Shown: piece after piece, positions 1 to 7,930 of the stretch
Layout: each line of letters begins with the position of its first letter
Numbering within the stretch: position 1 is the first letter of the stretch
Assembly: GCF_900547735.1 (NCBI RefSeq)
Contig: NZ_URHZ01000090.1
Span: forward strand, 1-21,252
Length of the DNA: 21,252 nt
Reading direction: 5' to 3'
Source of the DNA: an uncultured Clostridium sp.
GTDB lineage: Bacteria; Bacillota; Clostridia; Lachnospirales; Lachnospiraceae
Position numbers and translations under genes: made by a program
Notes under the pieces: generated by a model
Database searches by the model: none
Told to the model about the DNA's origin: nothing
What the model saw: only the letters and a program-made list of their open reading frames with translations

Positions 1-63
1 ACCCTCCCACTCCCCCGTCCGCCGTCTTACAGAGGCGTCCTCGCATCTCAACTAACTCCCCCT

Positions 64-3000
64 CTATCTCCTTGCCGCCTTATCAATCGTCTTCTCAATC
101 ACCTTTACGTTCTTTTCCCCCAGCTTCTCCCGGAGAGCGGCCAGAAGTTCTTCCTTCGCCTCCACATTCCAGTTCCGCGGAAGCGCCTTTTTGGCTTTTT
201 CCTTTCCCAGATAGACAATCACCTGGTCGCTGCCCTCATATCCCCTGAGCATATTGAGGAGTTCCTGCTCACTGGAAAAATACGTTTCCTTATCGGGGTA
301 CTGAAGCCACACTTCCCTTGGGACGGCGTCAAACGGGACTACCTGTTCGCAGATCAGCTTCCCTACCGGATCATCGCCGATGGACGCCTTGCCGGTAATA
401 AATATCTTGGCGTCCTGCTCCAGGAACTGCCGTTTCTTTTCGTAATCCCTTGGGAACACAAGGACTTCCACGCTTCCGGCCAGATCCTCTATCGTCACAA
501 AAGCCATCATCTTATTATTTCTCGTGGTTTTTACCGTCTTGGCCGTCACCATGCCGCCGATGGTCACAAATGCGCCGTCCCTGATTTCCGCCTCACCGGT
601 CTCCTCATCTACAATAAAGTCGGAGGTCTTGGCCGTCACATTCTTCTCCCACAGGCCGATATAGGCCTCCATGGGATGGCCGCTGATGTAAACGCCCAGC
701 ATTTCCTTCTCAAATGCCAGAAGTTCCTCCTTGGTATATTCCCCGACATTCGGGAACGTAATCTGGAAATCTTCCTTTTCCTCCTCGGCCACGATGTCAA
801 ACATGGACATCTGCCCTTCCATGGAATTTTTCTTTTCCTTGTTCTTCTGGTCCAGAAGCTGGGCCGAAACAAGGAATTTCTGTTTTCTCGTACCGGGCAG
901 CGAATCCATGGCGCCCGATTTGATAAAGCTTTCCAGCGTCCGCTTGTTTACCTCTTTGCTGCTCATCCGGTCCACAAAGTCTTCCAGGCTCTTATAAAAA
1001 CCTCTCTCCTGGCGCTCCCTCACGATCTCCTCCACAACGGACTGGCCGATACTCTTGATCGCGGACAGACCGTAGCGGATGGAACCGCCGGAAACGGAGA
1101 AACCGCCCTCTCCCTCGTTGATGTCGGGAGGCACAATCTTCATTCCCATCTGGCGGCAGGCCATAATATACTCGGACACCTTGGAAACGTTATCCTTGAC
1201 CGACGTCATAAGAGCGGCCATGAACTCAACCGGATAGTAATATTTCAGATAGGCGGTCTGGTAGGAGACTACCGCATAGGCCGCCGCATGCGACTTATTA
1301 AACGCATACTTTGCAAAATCTATCATCTCATCATAAATGTGGTTTGCCGTCTTCTCGTCGATTCCGTTGGCAATACAGCCCTTAACGCCTTCCTCCTCAT
1401 TGCCGTAAACAAAGTTCTGGCGTTCCTTCTCCATGACGGAGCCTTTTTTCTTCGACATGGCGCGCCGCACCAGATCACTTCGTCCGAGCGTATATCCGGC
1501 CAAATCCCGAACGATCTGCATTACCTGCTCCTGATATACGATACAGCCGTAAGTCGGCGCCAGAATCGGCTCTAACTGCGGGCACTCATAGGTGATGGAC
1601 TGCTTGTCGTTCTTTCCCTTTAAGTATCTCGGGATAAAGTCCATCGGGCCCGGACGGTAGAGGGAGATACCGGCTATGATGTCTTCCAGGTTCTCCGGTT
1701 TCAGCTCCTTCATGAAGCTCTTCATACCGGAGCTCTCGAGCTGGAATACGCCGTCGTTCTTTCCCGTTCCGATGGAATTCAGCACGTTCTTATCATTATA
1801 ATCAATCTCGTAGAGATCGATTGTCTTATTGCATGTCCTCTCGGCCAGACGGACCGCGTTCTGGATCACCGTCAGGGTACGCAGGCCCAGGAAGTCCATC
1901 TTTAAAAGTCCAAGCTCCTCCAGCGTCGTCATCGTAAACTGGGTCGTGATGGAACCATCGGCCGCCCTGGAAAGAGGCACATACTCGTCCACCGACGCCT
2001 TACTGATTACAACGCCCGCGGCATGCATGGAAGTATGCCGCGGAAGTCCCTCCAGCCTCCGGCTCATGTCGATCAGGTATTTGACTTCCTCATCCTCCTG
2101 ATAGGCATTGCGGAGATCGGGGCTGGCTTTTAACGCCTTGTCCAGCGTCATTCCCAGGTCACCCGGAATCATCTTGGCAATTGAGTCGCACTTGGCATAG
2201 GGCATATCCAGCACGCGTCCTACGTCGCGGACCACACCCTTGGCGGCCAGCGTACCGAAGGTGACAATCTGCACCACCCTGTCCTTACCGTATTTGCTTA
2301 CCACGTAATCAATGACTTCCTGCCTGCGCTCGAAGCAGAAGTCGATATCGATATCAGGCATCGAAACTCTCTCCGGGTTCAGGAAACGCTCAAAGAGAAG
2401 CTGATAGCGGATGGGATCAATATCGGTAATGCCCAGGCTGTACGCCACAATACTTCCGGCCGCGGAACCGCGCCCCGGTCCGACCATGATGTCATGTACT
2501 TTTGCAAAATGGATAAAATCCCAGACTATCAGGAAATAGTCCACGTATCCCATGGACTTTATGACGCCCAGCTCATATTCGAGCCTTTCCTTCAGCGTCC
2601 CGTCGTCGTCCGGGTAATGTTTGTTAAAACCGTCAAAGCAAAGCTTCTGCAGGTATTCCCATGAGGTATATCCCTCCGGTACATCGAACTGAGGCAGTTT
2701 CGTCACACCGAACTCGATTTCCACGTTACAGCGTTCGGCTATCTTATGGGTGTTGTCCAATGCATCGGCGGCGTATGGGAAGATGTTTCTCATTTCCTCC
2801 TCCGATTTTAAGTAAAACTGGCCGCCCTCATACCTCATTCTGTTTTCATCGGCCACCTTTTTCCCCGTCTGGATACAGAGGAGTATATCGTGTGACTCCA
2901 CATCTTCTTTATAAATGTAATGGCAGTCGTTTGTAGCGGTCAGCGGAATATCCAGTTCCTGGCTCATGCGTAAAAGCCCCTGGTTCACCGTTTTCTGGGC

Positions 3001-3543
3001 CGGTATCCCGTGATCCTGAAGTTCCAGAAAGAAGTTCCCCTTTCCGAAAATCTCCTGATACCTGAGGGCCGATTTGCACGCCTCCTCATACATCCCGCGG
3101 GAGAGGTAACGCTGCACCTCACCGCCCAGGCAGGCGCTGAGGCAGATGATTCCCTCGCTGAACTGGCTTAACACCTCATAATCAACTCTCGGTTTATAAT
3201 AAAAACCTTCCACAAAACCTTTTGAAACAATCTTCATCAGGTTCTGATAGCCCACATTATTTTCCGCCAGGAGAATCAGGTGGTAGTACCGATCCTCCCC
3301 GTTCACATTCTCACGATCCAGACGCGAGCCCGGCGCCACATAAATCTCACAGCCGATAATCGGCTTAATGCCCACTTCCCTGGCCGCCCGGTAAAAATCG
3401 ATCACTCCGTACATAACACCATGATCGGTGATAGCCAGGCTGTCCATTCCCAGCTCCTTGGCCCTGGCCGTCAGTTCCTTTATCTTACTGGACGCATCCA
3501 GCAGACTGTATTCCGTATGCACATGCAGATGAGTAAATGCCAC
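64..3543 (-). CDS. dnaE: DNA polymerase III alpha subunit, DnaE type
   Basis: This encodes a replicative DNA polymerase of the C family (1159 aa), which extends primers at the replication fork; in Bacillota, DnaE normally works beside PolC. The N-terminal PHP domain is visible (HLHVHT at residues 5-10, ITDHG near 38-42). The polymerase core has GPGRGSAAGS (355-364) and PDIDIDF (396-402). By family comparison D399 and D401, with the Asp of LKMDFLGL (D550), are the catalytic metal-binding acids. An OB-fold segment (VTIGGMVTAKTV) lies near residue 1000, and length is normal for the family. The start is GTG at 3541-3543, preceded by AAGGAG at good spacing; the family N-terminus (MAFTHLHVHT) supports it. 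A terminator and a hairpin separate it from the HPr-like gene upstream, so it may be transcribed partly by readthrough or from its own promoter, which I could not identify. No clear terminator follows before the window edge. Confidence 0.97.
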   Translation of the reverse strand: MAFTHLHVHTEYSLLDASSKIKELTARAKELGMDSLAITDHGVMYGVIDFYRAAREVGIKPIIGCEIYVAPGSRLDRENVNGEDRYYHLILLAENNVGYQNLMKIVSKGFVEGFYYKPRVDYEVLSQFSEGIICLSACLGGEVQRYLSRGMYEEACKSALRYQEIFGKGNFFLELQDHGIPAQKTVNQGLLRMSQELDIPLTATNDCHYIYKEDVESHDILLCIQTGKKVADENRMRYEGGQFYLKSEEEMRNIFPYAADALDNTHKIAERCNVEIEFGVTKLPQFDVPEGYTSWEYLQKLCFDGFNKHYPDDDGTLKERLEYELGVIKSMGYVDYFLIVWDFIHFAKVHDIMVGPGRGSAAGSIVAYSLGITDIDPIRYQLLFERFLNPERVSMPDIDIDFCFERRQEVIDYVVSKYGKDRVVQIVTFGTLAAKGVVRDVGRVLDMPYAKCDSIAKMIPGDLGMTLDKALKASPDLRNAYQEDEEVKYLIDMSRRLEGLPRHTSMHAAGVVISKASVDEYVPLSRAADGSITTQFTMTTLEELGLLKMDFLGLRTLTVIQNAVRLAERTCNKTIDLYEIDYNDKNVLNSIGTGKNDGVFQLESSGMKSFMKELKPENLEDIIAGISLYRPGPMDFIPRYLKGKNDKQSITYECPQLEPILAPTYGCIVYQEQVMQIVRDLAGYTLGRSDLVRRAMSKKKGSVMEKERQNFVYGNEEEGVKGCIANGIDEKTANHIYDEMIDFAKYAFNKSHAAAYAVVSYQTAYLKYYYPVEFMAALMTSVKDNVSKVSEYIMACRQMGMKIVPPDINEGEGGFSVSGGSIRYGLSAIKSIGQSVVEEIVRERQERGFYKSLEDFVDRMSSKEVNKRTLESFIKSGAMDSLPGTRKQKFLVSAQLLDQKNKEKKNSMEGQMSMFDIVAEEEKEDFQITFPNVGEYTKEELLAFEKEMLGVYISGHPMEAYIGLWEKNVTAKTSDFIVDEETGEAEIRDGAFVTIGGMVTAKTVKTTRNNKMMAFVTIEDLAGSVEVLVFPRDYEKKRQFLEQDAKIFITGKASIGDDPVGKLICEQVVPFDAVPREVWLQYPDKETYFSSEQELLNMLRGYEGSDQVIVYLGKEKAKKALPRNWNVEAKEELLAALREKLGEKNVKVIEKTIDKAARR

Positions 3544-3562
3544 TCCCCTGTTCTCCTTTCCC

Positions 3563-3602
3563 GCGGCGTTTCCGATGCAGCCCCCTGCAGGCCGTACGCC
3601 GC
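3563..3602 (-). promoter_or_regulatory. Nested hairpin just upstream of the dnaE ribosome binding site
   Basis: Perfect 7-bp arms (3563-3569 GCGGCGT and 3596-3602 ACGCCGC) enclose a second 5-bp hairpin (TGCAG 3576-3580, CTGCA 3585-3589, loop CCCC). It ends a few bases upstream of the dnaE Shine-Dalgarno, so the dnaE leader could be structured. Any effect on expression is inference. Confidence 0.45.
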
Positions 3603-3605
3603 TGA

Positions 3606-3643
3606 TTTAAAAAGGCTGCTGCAATGGTTTCCCTGCAGCAGCC
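3606..3643 (-). terminator. Intrinsic terminator after the HPr-like gene
   Basis: On the minus strand a perfect 9-bp stem (GGCTGCTGC / GCAGCAGCC, at 3614-3622 and 3635-3643) with a 12-nt loop is followed directly by TTTTTAAAT. It lies 12 nt past the stop of the HPr-like gene, so it should end the hprK-murB-rapZ-whiA-crh transcript, with possible readthrough into dnaE. Confidence 0.8.
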
Positions 3644-3655
3644 CCTACTGTAAAA

Positions 3656-3910
3656 TTAACTGTTCGTCAGATATTTTTCTATTCCTTCAATTGCCGTATC
3701 TTCATCCTCGCCGTCGGCCCGCACCATAACTTCATCTCCCGCCTGCAGCCTGAGAGTCATCATGCCCATGATACTTTTGGCATTGATATTTTTATCTCCG
3801 TCTATCAGATAGATGCTGCTGGCATACTGGCTGGCAACCTGAACCAGCATAGCGACTGGTCTTGCTTCCAGACCTGATTCAAGTTGAATTGTGATTTCCT
3901 TACTCTTCAT
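3656..3910 (-). CDS. crh: HPr-like carbon-regulation protein (Crh-like), Glu at position 15
   Basis: This is an 84-residue HPr-fold protein. I start it at ATG 3908-3910 because GAGGAGG sits 6-7 nt upstream; the longer in-frame extension lacks such a site. With this start, the position of the PTS phosphohistidine (His15 in HPr) is Glu15 in SGLEARPVAML. The regulatory serine falls exactly at Ser46 in AKSIMGMM, within the usual HPr kinase recognition loop. HPr passes phosphate from enzyme I via His15; loss of that His means it should not act in PTS sugar transport. Bacillus subtilis Crh, which has Gln15, is a CcpA co-repressor when Ser46 is phosphorylated, and it also sits just downstream of rapZ-yvcK-whiA. 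By sequence and synteny this is best read as a Crh counterpart. HPrK, its probable kinase, is encoded in the same operon. A normal ptsH should exist elsewhere. The symbol is by analogy. Confidence 0.88.
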   Translation of the reverse strand: MKSKEITIQLESGLEARPVAMLVQVASQYASSIYLIDGDKNINAKSIMGMMTLRLQAGDEVMVRADGEDEDTAIEGIEKYLTNS

Positions 3911-3957
3911 AATATCCTCCTCATCTTCCAAAAGAACTTACGCCATCGCTTTCTTCC

Positions 3958-4917
3958 TTATACCTGTTCCTTCTGTGCTCTCAGGTTCTCTGCGATTGTA
4001 CTGATCTTTCTAAGCCGATGGTTTACTCCGGATTTACCCACCTGGGGATCCAGACTCTCTCCTAATTCCTTTAGCGTCGCATCCGGCCTGTCCAGCCTGA
4101 CCTCAGCAATCTCTGCCAGTGTTTCCGGCAGATAATCAAGACCCACTGTATCCCGGATGTACGTAATATCCCCCAACTGCTTTACAGCAGCCGAAACTGT
4201 TTTGTTAATATTGGCCGTCTCGCAGTTCACCTGGCGGTTCACACTGTTTCTCATCTCCTTCAGAATCCTGATATTCTCCAGATCCATCAGGGCTACATGT
4301 GCTTCCATCACGCCAAGAATCTCCACAATCTGACTTCCTTCTTTTATATATACCACAAAATACTTCTTCCTGACAACTATTTTCGCATCAATTGAGAAAG
4401 TTGCTATCATGGCTCTGAGCTGTTCCGCCTTCTCCACCGAAGCGCAGACAATCTCAAAATGATAAAACTTTTCCGGATCACTGATGGATCCCGCCGCCAG
4501 AAATGCTCCTCTGATAAACGCCCTGCGGCAGCACGGATTCTGGACAACCAGATTCTTCACTACGGATAAATTTTCCCAAACTTCCCCGTGTTCATCCAGA
4601 AGCTTGCAGGCCTCCAGAACGCGGATCGCGTCTTCGTGTTTCCGTATTACCACCGTATAAGTCCTGTTCTTTTTCAGGAAAGCGTTTCTCCGGATAGAAA
4701 TATCAGTTCCTATATTAAATGCTTTTTTCAATAATGTAAAGTATTTTCTCGCAACCGCCACATTTTCCGTGTGGATACGGATGCTGTAATGATCCTCTTC
4801 ATCAATGTGAACTTTGCCGCACAGGCTTAAAATAGCGGCAATTTCCGCTATCTGGCAGTGTCTGGCAGAGCTGATCTGCCGTGACAGTTCCTCTTTCACG
4901 CGGGAAGAAAATGACAT
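3958..4917 (-). CDS. whiA: WhiA family DNA-binding regulator
   Basis: This encodes the widely conserved WhiA protein (319 aa from ATG 4915-4917, with GAGGTGG upstream). It has the expected parts: an N-terminal segment (SFSSRVKEELS), a central LAGLIDADG-homing-endonuclease-like fold (around CRRAFIRGAFLAAGSISDP, 130-148), the conserved linker RNSVNRQVNCETANINKT (223-240), and a C-terminal helix-turn-helix (TLKELGESLDP to GVNHRLRKI, about 281-305). WhiA is a transcription factor for sporulation septation in Streptomyces, and in Bacillus it affects cell division and chromosome segregation; endonuclease activity is not expected. It lies 10 nt after rapZ and 47 nt before the HPr-like gene, so the three are almost certainly cotranscribed. 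Confidence 0.95.
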   Translation of the reverse strand: MSFSSRVKEELSRQISSARHCQIAEIAAILSLCGKVHIDEEDHYSIRIHTENVAVARKYFTLLKKAFNIGTDISIRRNAFLKKNRTYTVVIRKHEDAIRVLEACKLLDEHGEVWENLSVVKNLVVQNPCCRRAFIRGAFLAAGSISDPEKFYHFEIVCASVEKAEQLRAMIATFSIDAKIVVRKKYFVVYIKEGSQIVEILGVMEAHVALMDLENIRILKEMRNSVNRQVNCETANINKTVSAAVKQLGDITYIRDTVGLDYLPETLAEIAEVRLDRPDATLKELGESLDPQVGKSGVNHRLRKISTIAENLRAQKEQV

Positions 4918-4927
4918 CTCTCCACCT

Positions 4928-5803
4928 CTATTTCTTAACCTTACTATCGTTTTCAATGTCCCTGTGTTCTATCTTAAGTCCGATATCCCTATGGCTTTCA
5001 AGTTTATCATACAGCATGTTTGCGATGGTGACGGAGCGGTGTTTTCCTCCGGTACAGCCGACGGCGATGACCAGCTGGTTTTTCCCCTCCTGAACATAGT
5101 ATGGCAGAAGAAAGCCAATCATATCATAAAGCTTATCAAGGAAAATATCGGCAGTTCCTCCCTGCTTCACGAATTCCTGAACCTCCTCCTCGTTACCGGT
5201 CAGGTAACGAAGAGCGTCGTCATAGTAAGGATTCGGCAGGAAACGGACGTCGAAAACGAGATCCGCATCGGAAGGAATTCCATATTTAAATCCAAAACTC
5301 AGCACTGTCACAAACAGGCTGGAAAATCTTTCATGATCCACAAAAATTTTCTCAAGTTCCACCCTCAGCTCCCTTGTCAGAAGCTTGCTGGTATCCAGTA
5401 TGTAATCCGCGCGTATTTTTAAAAACTTCAGCTTCTCCCTCTCTTTGGCAATCCCGCGGTCCAGCCGCTGGGTGCCTGCCAGAGGGTGTGATCTCCTTGT
5501 TTCCTTATATCTCTTAATCAGGATTTCATCGCTGGCATCCAGAAACAGAATCTCATAGGGAAATTTAAGCCGATCCCATTCGCACAGCGTCTTTTCAAGT
5601 TCGCACAGCTCCTCACCGCTCCTGACGTCGATTCCCAGCGCGCCGCTTCTGATATCTCCGCTGCTGCTCTCCACCAGCTCGGCAAACTTGCCGACAAGCG
5701 GAATCGGCAGGTTATCAACGCAGTAGAATCCCATATCTTCAAGCATTTTGAGAGCCGCTGTCTTCCCTGCTCCCGACATTCCGGTAACAATTACAAGCCG
5801 CAT
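4928..5803 (-). CDS. rapZ: RapZ/YvcJ family nucleotide-binding protein
   Basis: This is a 291-residue member of the RapZ (YvcJ, YhbJ) family, from ATG 5801-5803 with AAGGAG 7 nt upstream. The Walker A motif is at the extreme N-terminus (GMSGAGKT, 8-15). The C-terminal half carries the family signatures SFGFKYGIP (169-177), DVRFLPNPYY (185-194) and GCTGGKHRSV (249-258). In E. coli RapZ senses glucosamine-6-phosphate and steers decay of the GlmZ sRNA. In Bacillus, YvcJ hydrolyses nucleotides and has a less clear role, so the substrate here is unknown. It sits between murB and whiA. The Bacillus neighbour yvcK (glmR) is missing: only 10 nt separate the rapZ stop from the whiA start. Confidence 0.95.
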   Translation of the reverse strand: MRLVIVTGMSGAGKTAALKMLEDMGFYCVDNLPIPLVGKFAELVESSSGDIRSGALGIDVRSGEELCELEKTLCEWDRLKFPYEILFLDASDEILIKRYKETRRSHPLAGTQRLDRGIAKEREKLKFLKIRADYILDTSKLLTRELRVELEKIFVDHERFSSLFVTVLSFGFKYGIPSDADLVFDVRFLPNPYYDDALRYLTGNEEEVQEFVKQGGTADIFLDKLYDMIGFLLPYYVQEGKNQLVIAVGCTGGKHRSVTIANMLYDKLESHRDIGLKIEHRDIENDSKVKK

Positions 5804-5866
5804 TTTTTTCTCCTTCTGTCGTTCCTGTGCATCGCGAAGCGTGTTATTGGCCATGAGTGAACAGGA

Positions 5867-6778
5867 TCACTCCCAGCCTATCATACGTACTTCCGTCTCC
5901 AGGTCTACCCCTGATGTCTCTTTCACTTTCTTCTGCACTAAACGGCACAGGGAACGGATATCTTCCGCCGTAGCCTCCCCGCGGTTGATGACAAAGCCGC
6001 AGTGCTTCTCGGAAACCTGTGCGCCGCCTTCGCGGCAGCCCCGCATTCCCGCATCGTCTATCAGCTTTCCGGCAAAATACCCGGCCGGCCTTTTGAAGGT
6101 GCTTCCCGCACTCGGATATTCAAGCGGCTGCTTATCGCGCCTTTTTTTCGCCAGTTCGGCCATCTTTTCCTGAATTTTCTCCTTATCGCCCTTCTTCAGG
6201 GAAATAACGGCGGAAAGGACGATGTATTCCCTCTCCGGGATACAGCTATGGCGGTAGCCCAGATCCAGTTCATCCCGGGTGAGCGTAAGAATCCGGCCCG
6301 ATTTCTCCATGACCCTGACCGACTTTAAGACATCCTTCATCTCTCCGTCGTAGGCTCCGGCATTCATGACCGCCGCGCCGCCCAATGTTCCGGGAATTCC
6401 GGCTGCAAATTCAAAACCGGTCAGCGAACGCTCCATTGCCTCTTTGGCAATCCTGGAAAGCAGCGCACCTGCGCCGGCCGTAATCTCACACGGCTCATCC
6501 TCCCGGATCTCCGAAAAGCTCTCTCCCATCAGAATCATGACGCCGTCATAGCCTTTATCACTGACCAGAAGATTGCTTCCGTTGCCTAGTATATAATACG
6601 GCATCTGTTCCTCCCGGCAGAGAAGAAGCACATTCTTCAGCGCCTCATCACCGGCCGGCGACACGAAATAGGATGCCGGTCCTCCCACGCGGAATGTGGT
6701 ATGTCCGCTCATCATCTCGTCTTTTTTCGCCTGGCCGTCTCCTGCCGCCAGACAAAGTCTTTCAAAAAAATCATTCAT
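5867..6778 (-). CDS. murB: UDP-N-acetylenolpyruvoylglucosamine reductase
   Basis: MurB reduces UDP-GlcNAc-enolpyruvate to UDP-MurNAc with NADPH and FAD, the second committed step of peptidoglycan precursor synthesis, in the cytoplasm. The 303-residue product from ATG 6776-6778 (AGGA upstream) has the FAD-binding GNGSNLLVSD (65-74) and GFEFAAGIPGTLGGAAVMNA (121-140). The catalytic segment is YPSAGSTFKRP (221-231), with Ser226 as the expected proton donor. Length and motifs fit the shorter (type II) MurB class of Gram-positive bacteria. A longer upstream in-frame extension overlaps hprK and lacks a ribosome binding site, so I reject it. It lies 25 nt after hprK and 63 nt before rapZ. Confidence 0.97.
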   Translation of the reverse strand: MNDFFERLCLAAGDGQAKKDEMMSGHTTFRVGGPASYFVSPAGDEALKNVLLLCREEQMPYYILGNGSNLLVSDKGYDGVMILMGESFSEIREDEPCEITAGAGALLSRIAKEAMERSLTGFEFAAGIPGTLGGAAVMNAGAYDGEMKDVLKSVRVMEKSGRILTLTRDELDLGYRHSCIPEREYIVLSAVISLKKGDKEKIQEKMAELAKKRRDKQPLEYPSAGSTFKRPAGYFAGKLIDDAGMRGCREGGAQVSEKHCGFVINRGEATAEDIRSLCRLVQKKVKETSGVDLETEVRMIGWE

Positions 6779-6803
6779 GTTATATCCTGCCTGTTTTCTG
6801 TTT

Positions 6804-7730
6804 TCAATCTTTTCTCGCGAGGTTGGCCTGGACGCGGTTGTAAAGCTCCCTGGCCGCATTATACCCCATCTTCTTCTGTCTGTAATTGACAGCCGCCGAT
6901 TCCACGATAATGGCAAGATTTCTGCCGGGACGGATCGGAATGGAATGGCAGACTACCTTGTTGCCGAGGAATTCCGTATACTGGTCTTCCATCCCAAGTC
7001 TGTCATACTCTCTCTCTCTGTCCCACTCTTCCAGTTTGATTACCATGTCGATGGACTGGGTATCCTTAACGCTCTCAACACCGAACAGTGTTTTCACGTC
7101 AATGATACCTATGCCGCGAAGTTCAATAAAATGCCTGGTGATGTCGGGCGCTGAGCCGATGAGCGTCTCGTCGCTGACGCGCCGTATCTCCACCACGTCG
7201 TCGCTGACAAGGCGGTGTCCCCTCTTAATCAGCTCCAGGGCGGCCTCGCTCTTGCCAATCCCGCTCTCTCCCATAATCAGGACGCCCTCACCGAATACGT
7301 CCACCAGCACCCCATGGATGCTGATCATCGGAGCCAGCTTGACATTGAGCCAGCGGATGATTTCCGCCATCAGATCCGATGTCGTCTTCTCCGAAACCAT
7401 GCATGGAACCTCATAGTGGTTGCAGAGCTCCAGCACATCCTCATCCGGCATCATGCCCCGGCTGTAAAGAAGGCAGGGAATCTGGCTGGAAATCAGGGCG
7501 TCATAAACCTCATGGCGGCGCTCCGCCGTCAGCTTATCGAGATAAGCGTGCTCCACATACCCGATAATCTGGACGCGGTCCTTGTCAAAATGGTCAAAAA
7601 ATCCGGTCAGCTGCAAAGCCGGACGGTTTACATCCGGATGCACCAGCACAATCGCGTCGGTATCCAGCTCCATTGTCATATTTCGAAGCCCCAGTTTCTC
7701 TATCAGTTCCGTAATCGTAACTCCATACAT
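6804..7730 (-). CDS. hprK: HPr(Ser) kinase/phosphorylase
   Basis: HprK/P phosphorylates HPr (and Crh) on Ser46 when glycolytic intermediates are high and removes the phosphate when inorganic phosphate is high, driving carbon catabolite control. The 308-residue product has the N-terminal domain (about 1-130), then the kinase domain with H139 (SIHGVLV), Walker A GESGIGKSE (154-162), SDDVVEI (176-182) and the family signature ELRGIGIIDVKTLFG (203-217). ATG 7728-7730 is chosen because the family starts near here; an alternative ATG three codons upstream lies too close to AAGGAG. It heads the murB-rapZ-whiA-crh segment, and its likely substrate, the HPr-like protein, is encoded four genes downstream. 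Confidence 0.96.
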   Translation of the reverse strand: MYGVTITELIEKLGLRNMTMELDTDAIVLVHPDVNRPALQLTGFFDHFDKDRVQIIGYVEHAYLDKLTAERRHEVYDALISSQIPCLLYSRGMMPDEDVLELCNHYEVPCMVSEKTTSDLMAEIIRWLNVKLAPMISIHGVLVDVFGEGVLIMGESGIGKSEAALELIKRGHRLVSDDVVEIRRVSDETLIGSAPDITRHFIELRGIGIIDVKTLFGVESVKDTQSIDMVIKLEEWDREREYDRLGMEDQYTEFLGNKVVCHSIPIRPGRNLAIIVESAAVNYRQKKMGYNAARELYNRVQANLARKD

Positions 7731-7816
7731 GGTCCTCATTCTCCTTCTCTGTGGCATTTTTTCAGAATTCTGCCGCTCACGCCGTGTACGGCAGCTATGA
7801 AATCTTTCCTTTATCC

Positions 7817-7845
7817 TATCACAACTTTTACCGCTTGTCATCAAC
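7817..7845 (-). promoter_or_regulatory. Candidate promoter for hprK operon
   Basis: In the 200-nt gap between uvrC and hprK the minus strand reads TTGATG (7840-7845), 17 nt, TGATAG (7817-7822). The -35 is good but the -10 is weak. No clear terminator follows uvrC, so hprK may be transcribed both from here and by readthrough. Confidence 0.35.
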
Positions 7846-7930
7846 TGCGGCAGGACGGTTCCGCTTCCCTCCCCGTTCCTGTTTTACAGCCTGCACAAAA
7901 CAGTGTGCGGCGGACTAAAAACCGTTTCAC

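Noticed and set aside
1..27. Possible start of a gene downstream of dnaE on the minus strand (ATG at about 39, open to the edge)
   Set aside because: Only about 13 codons are visible and they do not resemble PfkA, the usual neighbour of dnaE; not enough to call.
676..1575. 299-codon plus-strand ORF
   Set aside because: It lies entirely inside dnaE on the opposite strand and its translation has no recognisable domain, while dnaE matches a well-known family throughout.
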